DNA of 64,000 bases from Paraescarpia echinospica (GCA_020002185.1 CM034541.1:48552976-48616975), one strand, 5' to 3'; counted from the stretch's first letter, positions 20,306 through 33,495 are shown. Notes: generated from the sequence alone by a model not told the origin. Program-made: numbers and translations.

Positions 20306-20365
20306 ACTTTTGCTTTTGCTGCGCGACGCGACAACCATGCGCGGTACTTAACCTCCTTTACTACT

Positions 20366-20371
20366 AGCGTT
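20366..20371. repeat. Target-site duplication AGCGTT, right
   Basis: AGCGTT directly follows the right terminus CCTTTACTACT and matches 9634-9639. Confidence 0.9.
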
Positions 20372-20689
20372 CTCTTCTTTTCTCTTCTCTTCGTGATTGT
20401 GTTCCAAACAAGACCTTCCTCCGACGCCATTGTTAATTCTTTTGTGACTATATGGGTGGCTGATGACGACAGCTACGCTCTCTTCAGATGCAGTTGTATA
20501 CCAGTGTAACGTTGTCAAATGCGACGTATAGTTGTCTGTCCATTGTTCCACTCAGCGCATTCCCTGTGTAAATGATGCTTTGATCATATATAAATCCATG
20601 TTACCATGATCTTAGTTTATCTACTCTGTAATGATCACGCATCAAATGGTCCCTTAAATTCGTTAAGGTTTTGCACGCGACTGTTTACT
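20372..20689. other. Unassigned flank of the palindromic element
   Basis: Unique sequence with no recognised gene. Confidence 0.5.
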
Positions 20690-21075
20690 GAATTCCAGAA
20701 ATGTATTGCATTTGCAGTAGGCAACATTGCAACATTAAATGATGATACCAACGTCCGTTTCTTCTGATAGGCGATGTACTTCATTCGGCAAGTCATCGCA
20801 CCCTAGTGATTTACTATTCTTTGACGTCAGCATCGCATGCCTAACTGCACAAGTTGTGATTAAATCATCACTGCCAAGGTTTAATTAATCCATAGTGCAA
20901 TACGTTTTGGTGTTGCCAAATAACGGGTCAGAAGGTTGCCATAATGTTGTTTCCAAACGTTAGTGATGTCTTTAGCGTCTTGTAGTATATCACCAGTGAT
21001 TTGAGTGTTGATGGCAGAAGTCTTATCTAGCTGTCCTTTGTAATAAGGTTTGACACTCCAGTAGGTCAAATATCT
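20690..21075 (-). mobile_element. LINE remnant (linker and RT-0 region)
   Basis: Minus-strand frames give the stretch that precedes the RT fingers in RTE-like LINEs. GDILQDAKDITNVWKQHYGNLL comes first (in pieces), followed after an indel by VRHAMLTSKNSKSLGCDDLPNEV, the usual 'AM..LK..KSPG.D.IP.E' motif. Only this short part survives. Confidence 0.75.
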
Positions 21076-23457
21076 GCATATTGTCTTCCGTGATTGTTAT
21101 TTGGCACTCTTCTTTTCAAGTTGGCATGTATTTCTATCAATCGCGTCAGCTTCCGTTGTTTATTCTGTTTTTCATCCATCTTGTGGATATTCTATTTGTA
21201 AGCTGCGCTTTCTCCTTGGTTTCACAATTCCACTGTAATCTTTTTTCTTCTTTCAGGCAGATGTCAATTTGAAACTTAAAATACCCCCACTGAAAAAAAA
21301 CCCAGAAAATTACCTCTAGCCGAGACCTAAATACAAACATCATCGAGATAAAGGAAAACGAAAAGTATCAACTTAATGCTCGTCTCGGCGAGTTTCTTAT
21401 TGTAGCTAATTGCTAGAGTTGTATATATATATGAGCGGGTATACTTGGCCAGGCGAGCCCGTAGCCTACTGCACCTTACGTTGCAAATAAAAATCAACAC
21501 CTACTGCCATGCTGTAGTCCGGTGGAAAGCTCTATATATTTTCCACCCCCACTCTACTTCGCACACACTAAAATATTCATCTCACTCTGTCTAATCTTCA
21601 ACAAGCGACACGTGCGAGCGGACCGAGCCGACAAGGCGCCACTCCAGTTGAAGATGAGGCGTCCGGAGAAGGCCGGTTCAACCGGCACCGTCGCGGACGG
21701 CCGGCGTGTCGTATTTCACACATTTGCTCTCTTAGGCATCGTCAAGATCGGCGTTGTCAGCAACGAGAAAACTTCTCCACGACAATGTCATGACGCATTA
21801 TTCGGTGTCCCCAGGTTCTCGGGCATACTTGAAGTATGTGCCCTATCGACTCGGTGCGCCAGCATCGCACCGGGTATCAGCACCGGGCCTCCCCCGAGAA
21901 GCTCGGAGTTTGGTTGGGACAGTTATAGCTTTGTTAAGTTACAGCTTTGTTAGTGTTTCCATTCGTCTCCCTAATAAGCGCGTTGACGTGTTTATGGGAG
22001 TATCAACACGTCCACAAACAAACCAGCACTCACCAATTCACATAAACACTATAAATATTACTGGACAACAACATATGATTCCAGAACAATAAAGGCGCTG
22101 CAAATTACAACTCACCCAACGGATCAATGCAGACCATTTCAATTCAAACAGACCAAAACAGGTACTTTTTAAGGAAGAAGACAAGAAAGACATCGGTTTA
22201 TCGAGAGGCTAACATGTTATCATTGAAGTGAGCCCTCCCTTATAATATATAAATATAAATGTATCTTTAAACATATTCACGCTGCTAATGTTAACACTGT
22301 CAGCAGATCATTTGTGATCAACCATTCAATGTCCTCTGTATGAATTAGTACCTAGCATACATATGTCAACTACTATAAAACCATTAAAGATCATGACTAA
22401 TCACCCAGCAGACCAATGCAGACCCAACAGATCACCATGTTGACAAGAACAGACCTCTGCAAACTCGATCAAACCACAACAAACCTCTGAAGACCACGGT
22501 GCATCAGTTTAATCCACGCACGAGCAGACGAGGTCGGTGTCAACAGCGAACACGATCTAATGACAATGATATATAATATATCAAACCTTCAGGAGATGTT
22601 TTCTCTATCTGAGTAATATGTGTAATAGTTCCCTCACCTCCGTCTTTCGTCAATACTACCACTCGCGATCGACGCCCTGCATAGCACACGCAGCCAGTCT
22701 AACTAATTAACGAATGGTTTCGGAGAGACAAATACACTAGCTATACATAGCGTGACCTGACGTACGAAGTACAGCCGTGTAAAAGTTCACCGAAGGCTTA
22801 AACTCGCGTCTGAATAACATCGTTCCCAAGTCAACTCGTTCTCGGTCAATTCGCAACATTTACAGTAGTCGCAACCGGCAGTTTATGAGTAATTACACCA
22901 TGCAGAATCAGTGAGCATTGAACAGCCAAGGTCTAAAGCTATAACTCGTTGTCATGTTGTGTGCCAAACATGGTTCTGATGACCGGCTTATATCCGCCGT
23001 CATCACGACAGAGGAAGGCACTATATTTACGTTCCAATTACAATATGACTGGTGGGTCGTGACTATGTATCTCGATTGAAAACAACCGTTATTATAGCGC
23101 GTTAGAATGCAGGCAACCGGAAGTTGCGACATGACATTTAATCGCGCACGCGCCTTTACGACTCGACCGACGTCAACGAGGACGATACAGTCGGACACAC
23201 CAACCGTTATCAAGGGAACGACATCCTCCCGGGGTGACTTCTGGCAAACTCTACCGCTTTCCACACTTGATTGTGCCATGCAAACGCATTTATTTTATTC
23301 GTGTATATATAACATTATTACAGTGTTTCTTTGACTTTCTGTTCCTAATGACGGTGCTTTGTGTCGAACTGATTTATGTGGTCGTTATGACCACTACTTC
23401 TAAGAATGCGTCTGAATAATAATGACGTGCGCCTAGCCGTTAGGTTTCTGCATGAAT
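21076..23457. other. Unassigned sequence
   Basis: No gene I can name. A GC-rich, CpG-rich patch at 21600-21730 lies in a 143-codon plus-strand frame (21522-21953) and could be part of a host exon. There is no recognised domain, and splice borders cannot be judged. Confidence 0.4.
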
Positions 23458-23551
23458 TTTAACCTATGCTGGGCTGATTGTTGGCTAAAATATGATTTCG
23501 CGAATTAACCTATGCTGGGCTGATTGTTGGCTAAAATATGATTTCGCGAAA
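23458..23551 (+). repeat. 47-bp tandem duplication
   Basis: Two adjacent, essentially identical copies of a 47-bp block (AACCTATGCTGGGCTGATTG ... ATGATTTCGCGAA). Confidence 0.95.
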
Positions 23552-23652
23552 TAAGCATGTTGTTGTCTTTACGTTTTGCGTTCTTATAAAGACAACCGTT
23601 TCCCCCACTCCATTGTTTTTAATATAACTGTGGAGAAATGGAAATATGTTTA

Positions 23653-23803
23653 GTTCATTCATTCATTCATTCATTCATTCATTCATTCATTCATTCATTC
23701 ATCCATCCATCCATCTACCCATCCATCCATCCATCCATCTACCCATCCATCCATCCATCCATTCATCCATCCATCCATTCATTCATTCATTCATTCATTC
23801 ATG
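23653..23803 (+). repeat. (ATTC)n/(ATCC)n microsatellite
   Basis: ATTC repeats pass into ATCC/CATCTACC and back to ATTC. The [14 protein letters not shown] frames are artefacts. Confidence 0.97.
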
Positions 23804-24901
23804 CAATCCTAATGGCCAACCAAACCTTTATATATGGCATTGTCGTTTTAATGTCCTTTTTTCAAAACGTCTGTCACGTATAGGACTCACAAGAGTGTCA
23901 ATCTGTGAATGCGGGTGTCCATAGTTCACCCTCTCCATGTCTGTACCAGTGTACACAGGGGTTCGTTCTTACATAAATTATATTTTACATTTAACATTGC
24001 CTTGATTAACTTGGCGTAAATCCATTACATCGACAACTTCTATAAATAGAAACAACGTAACTCTTCAAATACAGCATACATTTTTATATAGATTGCATGT
24101 CGCAGGCAGTAGATACATTGTGTTCAGTGGCATAGACAAGGGTCTTGAATGTATCTTTCTAAATTTGCTTCGGGAACAAATATTTAGGGCAGTAGAATAT
24201 ATGTAGAATCACAGACATGACAAACACATCAAATGACCGTACATAGGAAATCATCAATATCTGTCAACGTAAAACACGTGATCAAAAGGATGAATGAACG
24301 AGAAGTGAACTATGCACCTTGCCATTTGTACGTCGTCAATAAAGACGCGAGCTAGAATCATCGATCAAACTTAATAAACTGCATAACTAAGTGTTTAAAA
24401 ATATGATGGAACAGGCTGGAATTGTTAATCTTCAAAGGCAAACGTAATCACATGTTCTCAACTGCTTAATTGCATTGGTGATAGCCTTTACTGGGTTATA
24501 ATTTGGTTTCGTTAATCCATAAATAAAAACGATGCCACGAAATAGGTTCGCACGAGAAGTCTTTGAAGTAGATGTTCAGTCAACGAGAAAATCTTGGTAT
24601 TCTCCAGGCATCAAACCGAACTCCGATTTGTCGCCTCTCGCGCGACGTTTACTTGTTGTCTCTAAAAGCGTCATCGCCAAAAATATCGCACAATGTCGGT
24701 GTCCTCACCTCGCTAGGCACAAGATACGATCAGTATCCAGTGTCCAAGAATAGTAATTTCGTGATTATTGGAAAGCTATTAAAATGCATGCATTTTTGTT
24801 TTGGGTGGAATGTAATGTTATACCGGCGACCGTTATGTCGACGGTCTTTACGCTCGGTAGCAAATGATCGAGAGCATGGCTAACTTGTAGCGATGTTCGG
24901 C
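23804..24901. other. Unassigned sequence
   Basis: No recognised gene. Overlapping plus-strand frames at 24532-24883 have no family match I know. Confidence 0.45.
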
Positions 24902-25440
24902 CGGATGGATGAAAGGGAGGATGTATCAATGGATGAGTGTGTATATAATTATGGATGCACGGACGGACGTACGGATGGATGTATGCATGTGTGTATGAGT
25001 GGATGAATGGAAGGACGGACGGAATGGACGCAGGCATGCACGCATGGAAGGATGGATGGATGGGTGGATGGAAGGATGGGTGGATGGATGAATGGAAGGG
25101 TGGATAGATGGATGGATGTATGGATGGAGGGATGGATGTATGGATGGATGGATAGAAGGATTGATGCATGGAGGGATGAAAGGGTGGACGGACGGACCGA
25201 TGGAAGGATGGATGGATGGATGGATGGATGGATGGATGGATGGATGGATGGATGGATGGATGGGTGGACAGGTGGACGGAAGGGTGGGTGAAAAAAGGAA
25301 GGACAACCGGTGATACGTTGATGGAATTATGAACACACAGACGCATAGACGGACGAAGAGACGGGCGAATGGATGGTAGGTTGGACAAAAACATAGGAAA
25401 AATGACGGATGGATGAATGAACGAATGAATGATGGAATAT
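24902..25440 (+). repeat. Degenerate (GGAT)n array
   Basis: Long array of GGATGGAT, GGACGGAC, GAATGGAAG and TGTATGGA steps with one pure (GGAT)n core near 25208-25262. Flanks are progressively more diverged. Confidence 0.95.
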
Positions 25441-28400
25441 ATTAACCCGGTAAGTCCATGCAGTGATGCTTCCCCAAAGTGAAGACAACAAGCTGCGACA
25501 CCCGGAGACTGACACCGAGAGACACTGTCGCCTTGCTACACATAATACGCCTACTGTGTAAGAGCGAGTGTACATTACCGTGCGCTTAGGCAGCTCCTAT
25601 TCACCGGGACTTGTCTTGACTGGCGCTCGTGGGAAACGACTGCCAAGTCAGCTGACTCCGGCAGCCGACTCCGAGAGATGTGCGTTGAGCGCTTCCGGGC
25701 GGCGAACGAGTTCTCTCGGCCCGATGCGGTCATACCAGCACGGCACCGGCGGGTCACGTCCGCTCTGTAGGTGAATCGATACTGCCCCGTTCGTTGCACG
25801 CCGACTCAATCGGCGTAGTATCTGTTTTCGAAAGCTCTTTAATTTATGTTTTCCGTAATTGTCTTTACGATGACGGTCCGCGTTGTCGTATGGACGATGA
25901 ATACACTCGGTGTAGAACTAGGGTAGGCTGTTAGCTACTGTGTGCTGTTTGGACAAGACAACTGAAGACTCAGTACGATGTTATACCTCACGACGTGCTT
26001 CTGGAGCGCTGATGCTGTTCCGCTGTCGACAGCGAACATGTCCTCTGATGGTAGACGTCTTCAGTTCCGTTAGAGATCACGGTGAATATGGCCTACGACA
26101 TGAAGTCTTGAATCACAGCACAAACTGCGCTGTTGAGTTTGACTCATTAGTCGTTTACCTAAACGACAGCAGATATCAGAGCAGGTGTCTGTCCGTTATG
26201 TGTAGAGGTGTGTTTGTGATATCGGACCGGGGTAAAGTGAGACAAGCTTAATCACCCCATTCTGTCATGCAGTGGTGCAAAAACGTATATATGGAAAGCA
26301 TTATTACTCCAAGTTTAAGGGTAGCCAATGGTTCAATGCACCTCAATACATGACTGCAATTATGGAGGTCATAGAATATACATATTTCCTTAATCCGTTC
26401 GTACCCTAGTTAGCGGTAAGTCCACTTCGAACAATTTGAACCAAAGGCTTCCTTATCCACTTGCCATATGGAGTTCATTTTTCTGGCGGAAAACGTGTTA
26501 CGTCTGATTAAATGTGGGCGTATCCGTTGACGATTAACAACGACGTATATACTATCGGCTTGCAGCAACTATGATAAACTTCTTAAAATGCGATGTAATA
26601 ACACTAGAGATGACGAGCTCAAGACGAGATCAAGTAGGCGTTTTCTACATGTTAAATCAATATAAAAATATTTATAGCAGCAGGTTGTCACATATAAAAA
26701 AGTGGAATACTTAGAGGACAAGGGGAATATTAATAAAGGAACAATATATATATATATTGAATATCACCAAAAATCGTTCTCACAAACAACATTATATAAA
26801 TGAAACAAATTATTTACTGACGATGTACCAGCAATGTGATTATATTCAAAAACAAAAATACTATATATCTCATTAGGACAGATGTAATCTTAGATGACTA
26901 ATCCTAGCTCTCTCTATAAGGCAGTGGCGCCGTTCCCCAATCGCCATCTGCCGTTGCTGCTTTGGGTGGAGATCTTAGTAAACCGTGTTATAGCAATATG
27001 CCATTTGGTGATTATAATTTAATGTTATTAATATTAATATCATATTAATTTTAACATCGGGGAAATGCCATTGTTCGTCATAATATGGAAAATGAACACA
27101 CTTTGTTTTTATTTGCTTTCTCGAGATAACAGCCCTTTTGGACACCCCATTGCACGTCCACCGGATTGTTACGCTAATGCATTGTGGATGAATCATCAAA
27201 GCTATGCTTCTATCTGATGTAGAGATTTTTGAACGAGGTCGTGTTCAGAACGCGTTGTCTCAATGACAGAATGACGGAGACACCGGCTTAGTTTGGGCAA
27301 ATGATGGTGAGAGCCACTCGCGTAGCTCCCAATGGACGTCATCGTATAATTGTGGTTAATGTCCGTTGTCTTCGTATTGACTTGCTCTGTTTGCCGACCA
27401 CTTATTCACACCAAGCAGCTTACCCGAGCAACATCACTGCTTCGCTAAGTTACTATTGGGTATATTTGTATTGTGGTCATGGTATTATTGTTCTTAGTAC
27501 TTAGTATAGGTCATAGCAGCGGCAGCAGAAACAGCAGCAGCAATACTATTAGTAGTAGTACTCGTGGTATTGAACCACAAAATATCACCGTTCCGCGACA
27601 GCGAAATATTCAAAATAAAAACTCTGATTTATGGAGTGCACTTTAAAAATGAGTAAAAAAACCGCGAATGTCTTCGTACCCTGTTACACGTATGTACGCA
27701 ATGCTAATCTTGGAACAGGATTCCACAAACTGTTTTAGGTGTTGGACAGATTTTCGCCAGTTATCTGTCAACGGGCCAAAGCTTTTAACTAGGACATAAA
27801 ATTCTTTTTCGTAGGTGCTCATAACGAGTTTTGGTTCACCTTGGACCACAATTAAATAACAAAGAAATCACACTACATAAACGCCATATATAGCAGCACC
27901 TAAATAAAATGGTGACGTTTCCTATTGAGAGAGCAGAGAGACCGCGTGTCCCAAAACAATCTTCAAACAATATATAAGGTGTCCTTGGTGTGATTCGTCG
28001 TTGTGAATTCCGATAGGACATATTGCTCAATCAACTGCTAACAATACCAACCACTTCTGCGCTATTTCAACCAATGCAAAAATAGGCACTTCAATCGTTC
28101 ATAAGAGTCCGAGGTTGACTTCATGGTGAAACATTCTTTTTTCAAACCCTTATAATTTTGTAGTCTTTGAGATTCTCCTGCAAAGCAGCTTGTCGTCTTC
28201 AAATTATTGCGACAAGATCAGGCTGAAAGTTAAAAAAATTGCATAAAATCAGCAATGTCAACAAATCGACCAGTGAATGCGATTTGTAGGCAGTCCAGTA
28301 CACCAATAAATATTGGCCTGGCATCTTCGATATACGCATCGTCTTCACGGCAAAAATTATCCAGTGCGCTTGAACTGTTGAAAGCTCTTGCTTCCTGCGT

Positions 28401-29055
28401 AACGTTTCAAGGACGACATCAGCCTAGAAACTTACCCGGCTTCGTAAGTGAAATGAGTGTTGGAACGCAAAGCTGAAATAGAAACTCGGTGTCTTCCAGC
28501 TGAGCGACGTGCCCACCGAGAGTATTACAGACCATGACCATTTTGTGTTGGTCTTCCCAATTTCCAAATCTTAGTTCAGGTCTCGCAGGCCAACTGGAAA
28601 TTGTCTGTGGGACGAATTTGGCCCACGGGCCATTGCTTGCGAAAAGCTATCATAGAGTATAAATGGTTTGAATAAAAACGTAACTTTTGAACACGGTTTC
28701 ATGAAACTGTTTGTTTGTGAATACATGTTTATGCTAGGACAGTATCTATTGTAGGAAGCTCTTGTGTCGGTGATTATGCGTTGTGCGCTTTTTTAGGGAG
28801 GTTGACAAAGGTGTTTCGGAAGAATTTTCCTACCTTAGTCGCCTCTTTCTGGGCTACAATAAGAAAGATGTGAGCATATAGTTGAAGGGCAGAACGAAGC
28901 TATGGGCGTGTGTACCACGCTGTTGTAGTCCCATATTTCGATCAGGGGAAGGAGTTGAAATGGGTTAACCTTGTTTCCGTTTCCAAGGACTGTGTCCACT
29001 TTACGTCTGATCGTCATGCTGGTCTCGTTCCAACGTTCCGTCGCCGAAACGGAAA
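25441..29055. other. Unassigned sequence
   Basis: No recognisable gene. GC-rich segment near 25590-25790, AT-rich around 26650-26900, and a short CAG/AGT-rich run near 27520-27560. Frames of 60-103 codons carry no domain I recognise. Confidence 0.45.
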
Positions 29056-29059
29056 GCCG

Positions 29060-29083
29060 ACGGACAGACAGACAGAGAGACAT

Positions 29084-29128
<45 letters not shown>

Positions 29129-29137
29129 GAGACAAAC

Positions 29138-29205
<68 letters not shown>

Positions 29206-29206
29206 T

Positions 29207-29237
<31 letters not shown>

Positions 29238-29270
29238 AGACAGACAGACAGGCTGACTGACAGACAGACT

Positions 29271-29302
<32 letters not shown>

Positions 29303-29303
29303 C
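29060..29303. repeat. (CAGA)n/(CTGA)n microsatellite, possibly a retroposon tail
   Basis: GACA repeats with an internal (CTGA) block. The plus-strand flank 29304-29400 reads, on the minus strand, GTACATTTATGGTCAAATAAATG running into the (TCTG)n array. This is the way many LINE/SINE 3' ends pass into a short tandem tail. A minus-strand retroposon end is therefore possible but not shown. Confidence 0.9.
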
Positions 29304-29403
29304 ATTTATTTGACCATAAATGTACAAATCGAAATAATTAACATAAATGTGGATCTCAAGGAGACTCCCATTAAGACGTCACATTTCGCTAACATGGGAG
29401 CCC

Positions 29404-30748
29404 ACTTTAATATAAAACAAACTGTAAAATAATCAGCAGAGAGCACAAAGGTATATAGAGGTGCAAAAGGTAGACTGTGGCCTGCAAGAAACGAAAGAAA
29501 CTGTGGTTGAGATCGTGAACGTCATTCGCGTGTATGCAAAATATGGTGGTCTTCCATTCGACAACATTGGCCTATTGTTGGGAAGAAGAGTAGTTCTGGA
29601 GTGATTTGTTGCTGTGCTTCCTCACGTCGTGAATTTTACGAAAATTTACTGGCGGCTCGCTCAGTTGAAATCATATCTTTCTCGTTTAATAAGAACTACC
29701 GTGAAATCACAGGTGCTACATCACCCATGATCTCCCTTCAGGAATTGTTTTAGCAGACACTGAGAAAACAATCAGTCAAGATAATTTCCCATACTAAACA
29801 TGTTATACATAACGAATTTCAGCACCTGCCATCCAGCACAAGTGACCACATGCCTCGGTGCACGCGTGACAGGTTGAAATATTCCTTCGTGCCATTGTCT
29901 ATCAAACAGCTTCACTCACGATACCTGCTGCCAATATCACTCATCATAATAATATACACAGGTATTCTGCCATGTGTTAGCCAAGTTTTGGTCATGTCTT
30001 AGCCATGTTACTAGCCATATCTCAGCATAACAACATAATACGTGATGTGCTAGCAATGTATATAATGTTTGTTTATTTTATCTTTTGTTTTATTGCATGT
30101 TGTGTAAATAATTAAGTCACGTCTGTTCTATTCCAAGTCAAAATACACAGCTGAGACAATTAATAATAATTATTATCTGATCAACTGGACGATACTAAGT
30201 GTCTTGCTGGTGTACATTTTTTGGGACATTTAATCTAGTCAAAAATGCTATGTTATAGAAAGCAAACATGCCAGGCAACTTAACCGTGCACTAAGCAGTT
30301 GAGGATTTCGACGTCAACCGATCTCTTTTCAGAATTCATGCCATGATTGGCATATGCAGTTTATGCACACCGCTGAATTCTGGCGTATTGAAGGTTAGTC
30401 TGGAGACCGCCTTCAGCGATCGATTTGCCGACATCGCTGCCATCGACGACGTTTGTTACGTCTTTGCAAGTACGGAAATTTTACCGACCAGTCTGACGTG
30501 TGCCGGAAGTTATTGCTATCTTGTCGAGTCGACGAAGCTGTTTAGCAGAAGAATCTCATTGAATTCAATATTACGTTGCGACGATTGATTTCGTAACTCC
30601 AGGGATCACAAACTAAATACCAATACATCATTGAACGATTCGTGAAGGAAACAATTACCTAAGCAGGCAATAGCAAGCTATTCCTCGTTTACAAAACAGT
30701 TGACGCGGTAACCCAGTAACACAAATTAAGGAATCGGTGTTTGTTTGT
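29404..30748. other. Unassigned sequence
   Basis: No gene recognised. An 81-codon frame at 30343-30588 has no known relatives. Confidence 0.45.
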
Positions 30749-30761
30749 AGGTATGTATGTA

Positions 30762-30847
<86 letters not shown>

Positions 30848-30962
30848 CATGTGTGCATGTGTGTATGTGTGTATGTGTGTATGTGTGTGTGTGTGTATGT
30901 ATGTATGTATGATGTATGTATGTATGTATGTATGTGTGTATGTGTGTGTGTATGTATATATG
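30749..30962 (+). repeat. (TATG)n-(GT)n-(TATG)n compound microsatellite
   Basis: A GT core of about 37 units flanked by TATG repeats. It lies immediately upstream of copy 1 of the dispersed 500-bp repeat. Confidence 0.97.
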
Positions 30963-30967
30963 TTTGT

Positions 30968-31487
30968 AGGTACGTGAACGTTTTCCCCTTAAACGGCTTG
31001 TACATAGAGCGCCAAACTTTCAAGGATTAATCTACGACCCCAAGAATAAGACGTAAAACCTACATATATTCAAAATACTAAGTATGTCAAGATTTTCACC
31101 TTATATGGGGTAAATCAGTTGTTCGGAGCGTAAAACGCAATGTTCGCATAATACGTAAAACATACCCTAACAGGAACCACGCGCGTGTGGCAAATACTTC
31201 GGGAAAACGGCCCCTGCGTCATAGACTTGGTAACGTGGACTAGACGCTGACACAATAATGTGTATGTCTACCCTCATGCCAACAGCATAGCAATACGAAT
31301 GTTATTTGACAATTCTACACTATTACGATTAGGACCTATCGCTGTGCGTGAACTTCACTTTCTCTCCGACCGTCGCCATTTTGAACAAACAAACGCGTAT
31401 CTGCGAATGCGTTACGGTGTATATGTAACGATACTGTGTATTTTATAACATTTGGTATATATTACTATCACGACTGTCATCTACCAA
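30968..31487 (+). repeat. Dispersed repeat of about 500 bp, copy 1
   Basis: Homologous along its length to 41590-42095. Shared words include GGATTAATCTACGAC, TATGGGGTAAA, GTGGCAAATACTTCGG, CATAGCAATACGAAT and ATTTGACAATTCTACAC. No coding capacity, no terminal inverted repeats found. It is a non-coding family, possibly a non-autonomous retroposon or transposon. Confidence 0.85.
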
Positions 31488-33185
31488 GTTATCCCGTCAG
31501 ATGACGGGAATTTTTAATATGTAAATAAGTGTGGGTTTTATACAATATTTTATTTGAGTAAAATCCCTAAAGCCGCTTACTAGTTCGATCTTAAAGTATC
31601 CTCAAAGCTAAGCCAACGATGTTTATCACATGTATGCAATGAATTCTGCCTTTTTTAACCGCGTCAAGTTTGTATAAAGTGAGAATTTTACACACCAGTA
31701 AACCACATGTTTTTTATTAGAATAAAACGGTCGTTAAACATTATGTCAAAGCTAGCATGTTGTTTAAATCGCCAAATTGTGTATTTTTCAAAATATAAAG
31801 AAGTGCAATGTGACAATAGTTACATGCACGAATACAGGGAGTATACTTGTGAAAGAACCCAGACGTTCAAACGTTTGTAAGTTTAGTTTGGCAATGTCTG
31901 CAAAGGCCAAAACACAGTCGTTCAGTTGTTAGCCAATGACAATCGTTGTGCCAACTCTTCAATAATTAATTCACTTGTGTGGGTTTTTTTCGCAAATAGA
32001 ACCTCGTCCTTTTAAAATGGACGTATTCTAAGAAAACATTAAGGATTATCCCTTCCGGATTTACTCACCTGTATCAAAGTTACTTTAGTATAATATTACG
32101 TACTGGTGAAGATTAATGCAGTATTCGCTGACCGTGGATGCTAAGTTTCTACGTGGAATCTCTAGTTGATGACACCCAGTGTTTTCATATTACCACGTTG
32201 ACGTTAAGAAGGATGACAGAAGAACCATCTTCTTCGTTGTCGCTAAATAATTGAGACTTCCGCAGGCGCAAGAGTCGGATGCTGGTGTGATATGTTGAAG
32301 AAAAGTTGCGGTAAAATACATTGTGATATTTGTTCGACGTTGCAATGCGATCCGGGAGACACGAAGGATCAACTATGAGGAGGTACAATAAGGGATATTC
32401 TATGAAGCATGTCATGACAAACATTTGCGTTGCACACCTGTTCTAATATTTCACAGATAAAAAACAAAAAAGACAGTTTATGAACAAACGGATGAGCGAA
32501 CTCTCAAACACGCATACTCGTACAAAGTCACACGGACACATGCGCACGCGCATGCACACGCACACGTACACGCATGTTTGTGAATTCACTTGAAACCAGC
32601 TGATTGGATTTTGTGGACTGATTAACTTAACTCTGATTGAAATATTGCGGTATCTTTGAATGTATATATTGTACGGGTAATTATTTAGTGCGCGTGTTTC
32701 CTTCCTTCGACAGTCCGTCTTACAGTGGTTCACTGTTAGATGGTTATTACGGCCCACAATAGCGCAGAATTAGCATCTTTAGAAAATATAATATTCTAGG
32801 AACATAAAGTGAACATGTGGAACTTGATGTATGTGACCGGATCTCTGTTTTGTCTACGTTTCAAGAACTCGTGTTACTTAACCTCGTTGAACGTTGGCAG
32901 AAGATGCGACTTTGAATACAACTGACAGTCTGAGACAGCATAAGCCAAGGAGGAAATGTCTAAGCCTGGTATGAGATCTCCAAATCGGCTTGTGACAAAG
33001 TTGGATTTGTGACTTACAGTTGCCTCATTTATCTAACGGAGTCCAGGTTAAACTGTTTCCGTCTTCAGCTTCATAAATGCCAGCACGCCGCAGTTTCTTT
33101 GGTTTGACTAAATCGTAACCAATCTTTGTCGCATGTCGATGCAATGATGGTCGTAATGGAGTGTTTCTTTTTTTGCTAGACGTCC
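31488..33185. other. Unassigned sequence
   Basis: No recognised gene. A short CA-rich patch lies near 32510-32575. Confidence 0.45.
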
Positions 33186-33430
33186 TAGTTCGTTGTTATG
33201 CAGGCCATGTCCATGCTGTCATCCTTCAACACAACAAGTCTCAGGAGAATCTTATGGATCTTCTGGCCCAGAATAATTCCCCACAAGCGGCTGCTAGAAG
33301 ACATCAATCAAGAAGACATGTGAACCATCATCACCAGAAGACGCTGGAAGTGGCTTGCCCATGTGCTGCGGAAAGATATCAAACAACAAGAACAAGAAAG
33401 TTTTATTTCGACCCCAATTGCAATATATGT
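33186..33430 (+). mobile_element. LINE C-terminal fragment
   Basis: Plus-strand frame encodes SLRRILWIFWPRIIP, then LLEDINQEDM, a stop, and IITRRRWKWLAHVLRKD. This is the characteristic C-terminus of endonuclease-RT non-LTR elements of the same broad type as the fragment at 8461-9485. One in-frame stop near 33321; the upstream RT is absent. Confidence 0.85.
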
Positions 33431-33455
33431 GTAATATCAAATTAACGTAACATGG

Positions 33456-33495
33456 ATAGGCATATATATATATATATATATTCATATATATATAA
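33456..33495. repeat. (AT)n microsatellite
   Basis: Short TA-dinucleotide runs separated by TTCATATAT. Confidence 0.9.

Larger units (their letters stand above)
9640..20365. mobile_element. Giant palindromic mobile element with 6-bp target duplication
   Basis: The outer ends are inverted copies: the left starts AGTAGTAAAGGAGGTTAAG and the right ends with its complement. They are flanked by AGCGTT at 9634-9639 and 20366-20371, a 6-bp target-site duplication. The inverted identity runs with near-perfect match from 9640 to the N gap (12358), against 17643-20365. It resumes after the gap, 13359-13921 against 14199-14746, at lower identity. The axis is near 14060. The right arm is about 6.3 kb; the left shows only 3.4 kb plus 1000 Ns, so roughly 2.9 kb is probably missing in the gap. 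Content per arm: AGGTCA-type repeats, CTCF-like motif array, a three-exon zinc-finger gene, and 35-bp and 63-bp repeats. Six-bp duplications and AG...CT termini are known for Polinton/Maverick transposons. No DNA polymerase B, integrase, packaging ATPase or capsid frame is visible, so membership is inference. A library or assembly foldback artefact is unlikely, since the two arms differ at scattered sites and a target duplication is present. Confidence 0.9.

Noticed and set aside
9640..20365. Full Polinton/Maverick or giant-virus-like element
   Set aside because: No protein-primed polymerase, retroviral-type integrase, packaging ATPase, protease or capsid frame is visible; only the termini and duplication length fit.
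9640..20365. Palindrome as a sequencing or assembly foldback artefact
   Set aside because: Arms differ at scattered positions, the inner arms are clearly diverged, and the structure is bounded by a 6-bp duplication in unique flanks; long-read confirmation is still desirable.
21522..21953. 143-codon frame in a GC-rich patch as a host exon
   Set aside because: No domain or convincing splice borders; kept only as an unassigned observation.
24531..25575. Proline/serine/histidine-rich frames around the GGAT array
   Set aside because: Translation of a tetranucleotide repeat in both strands.
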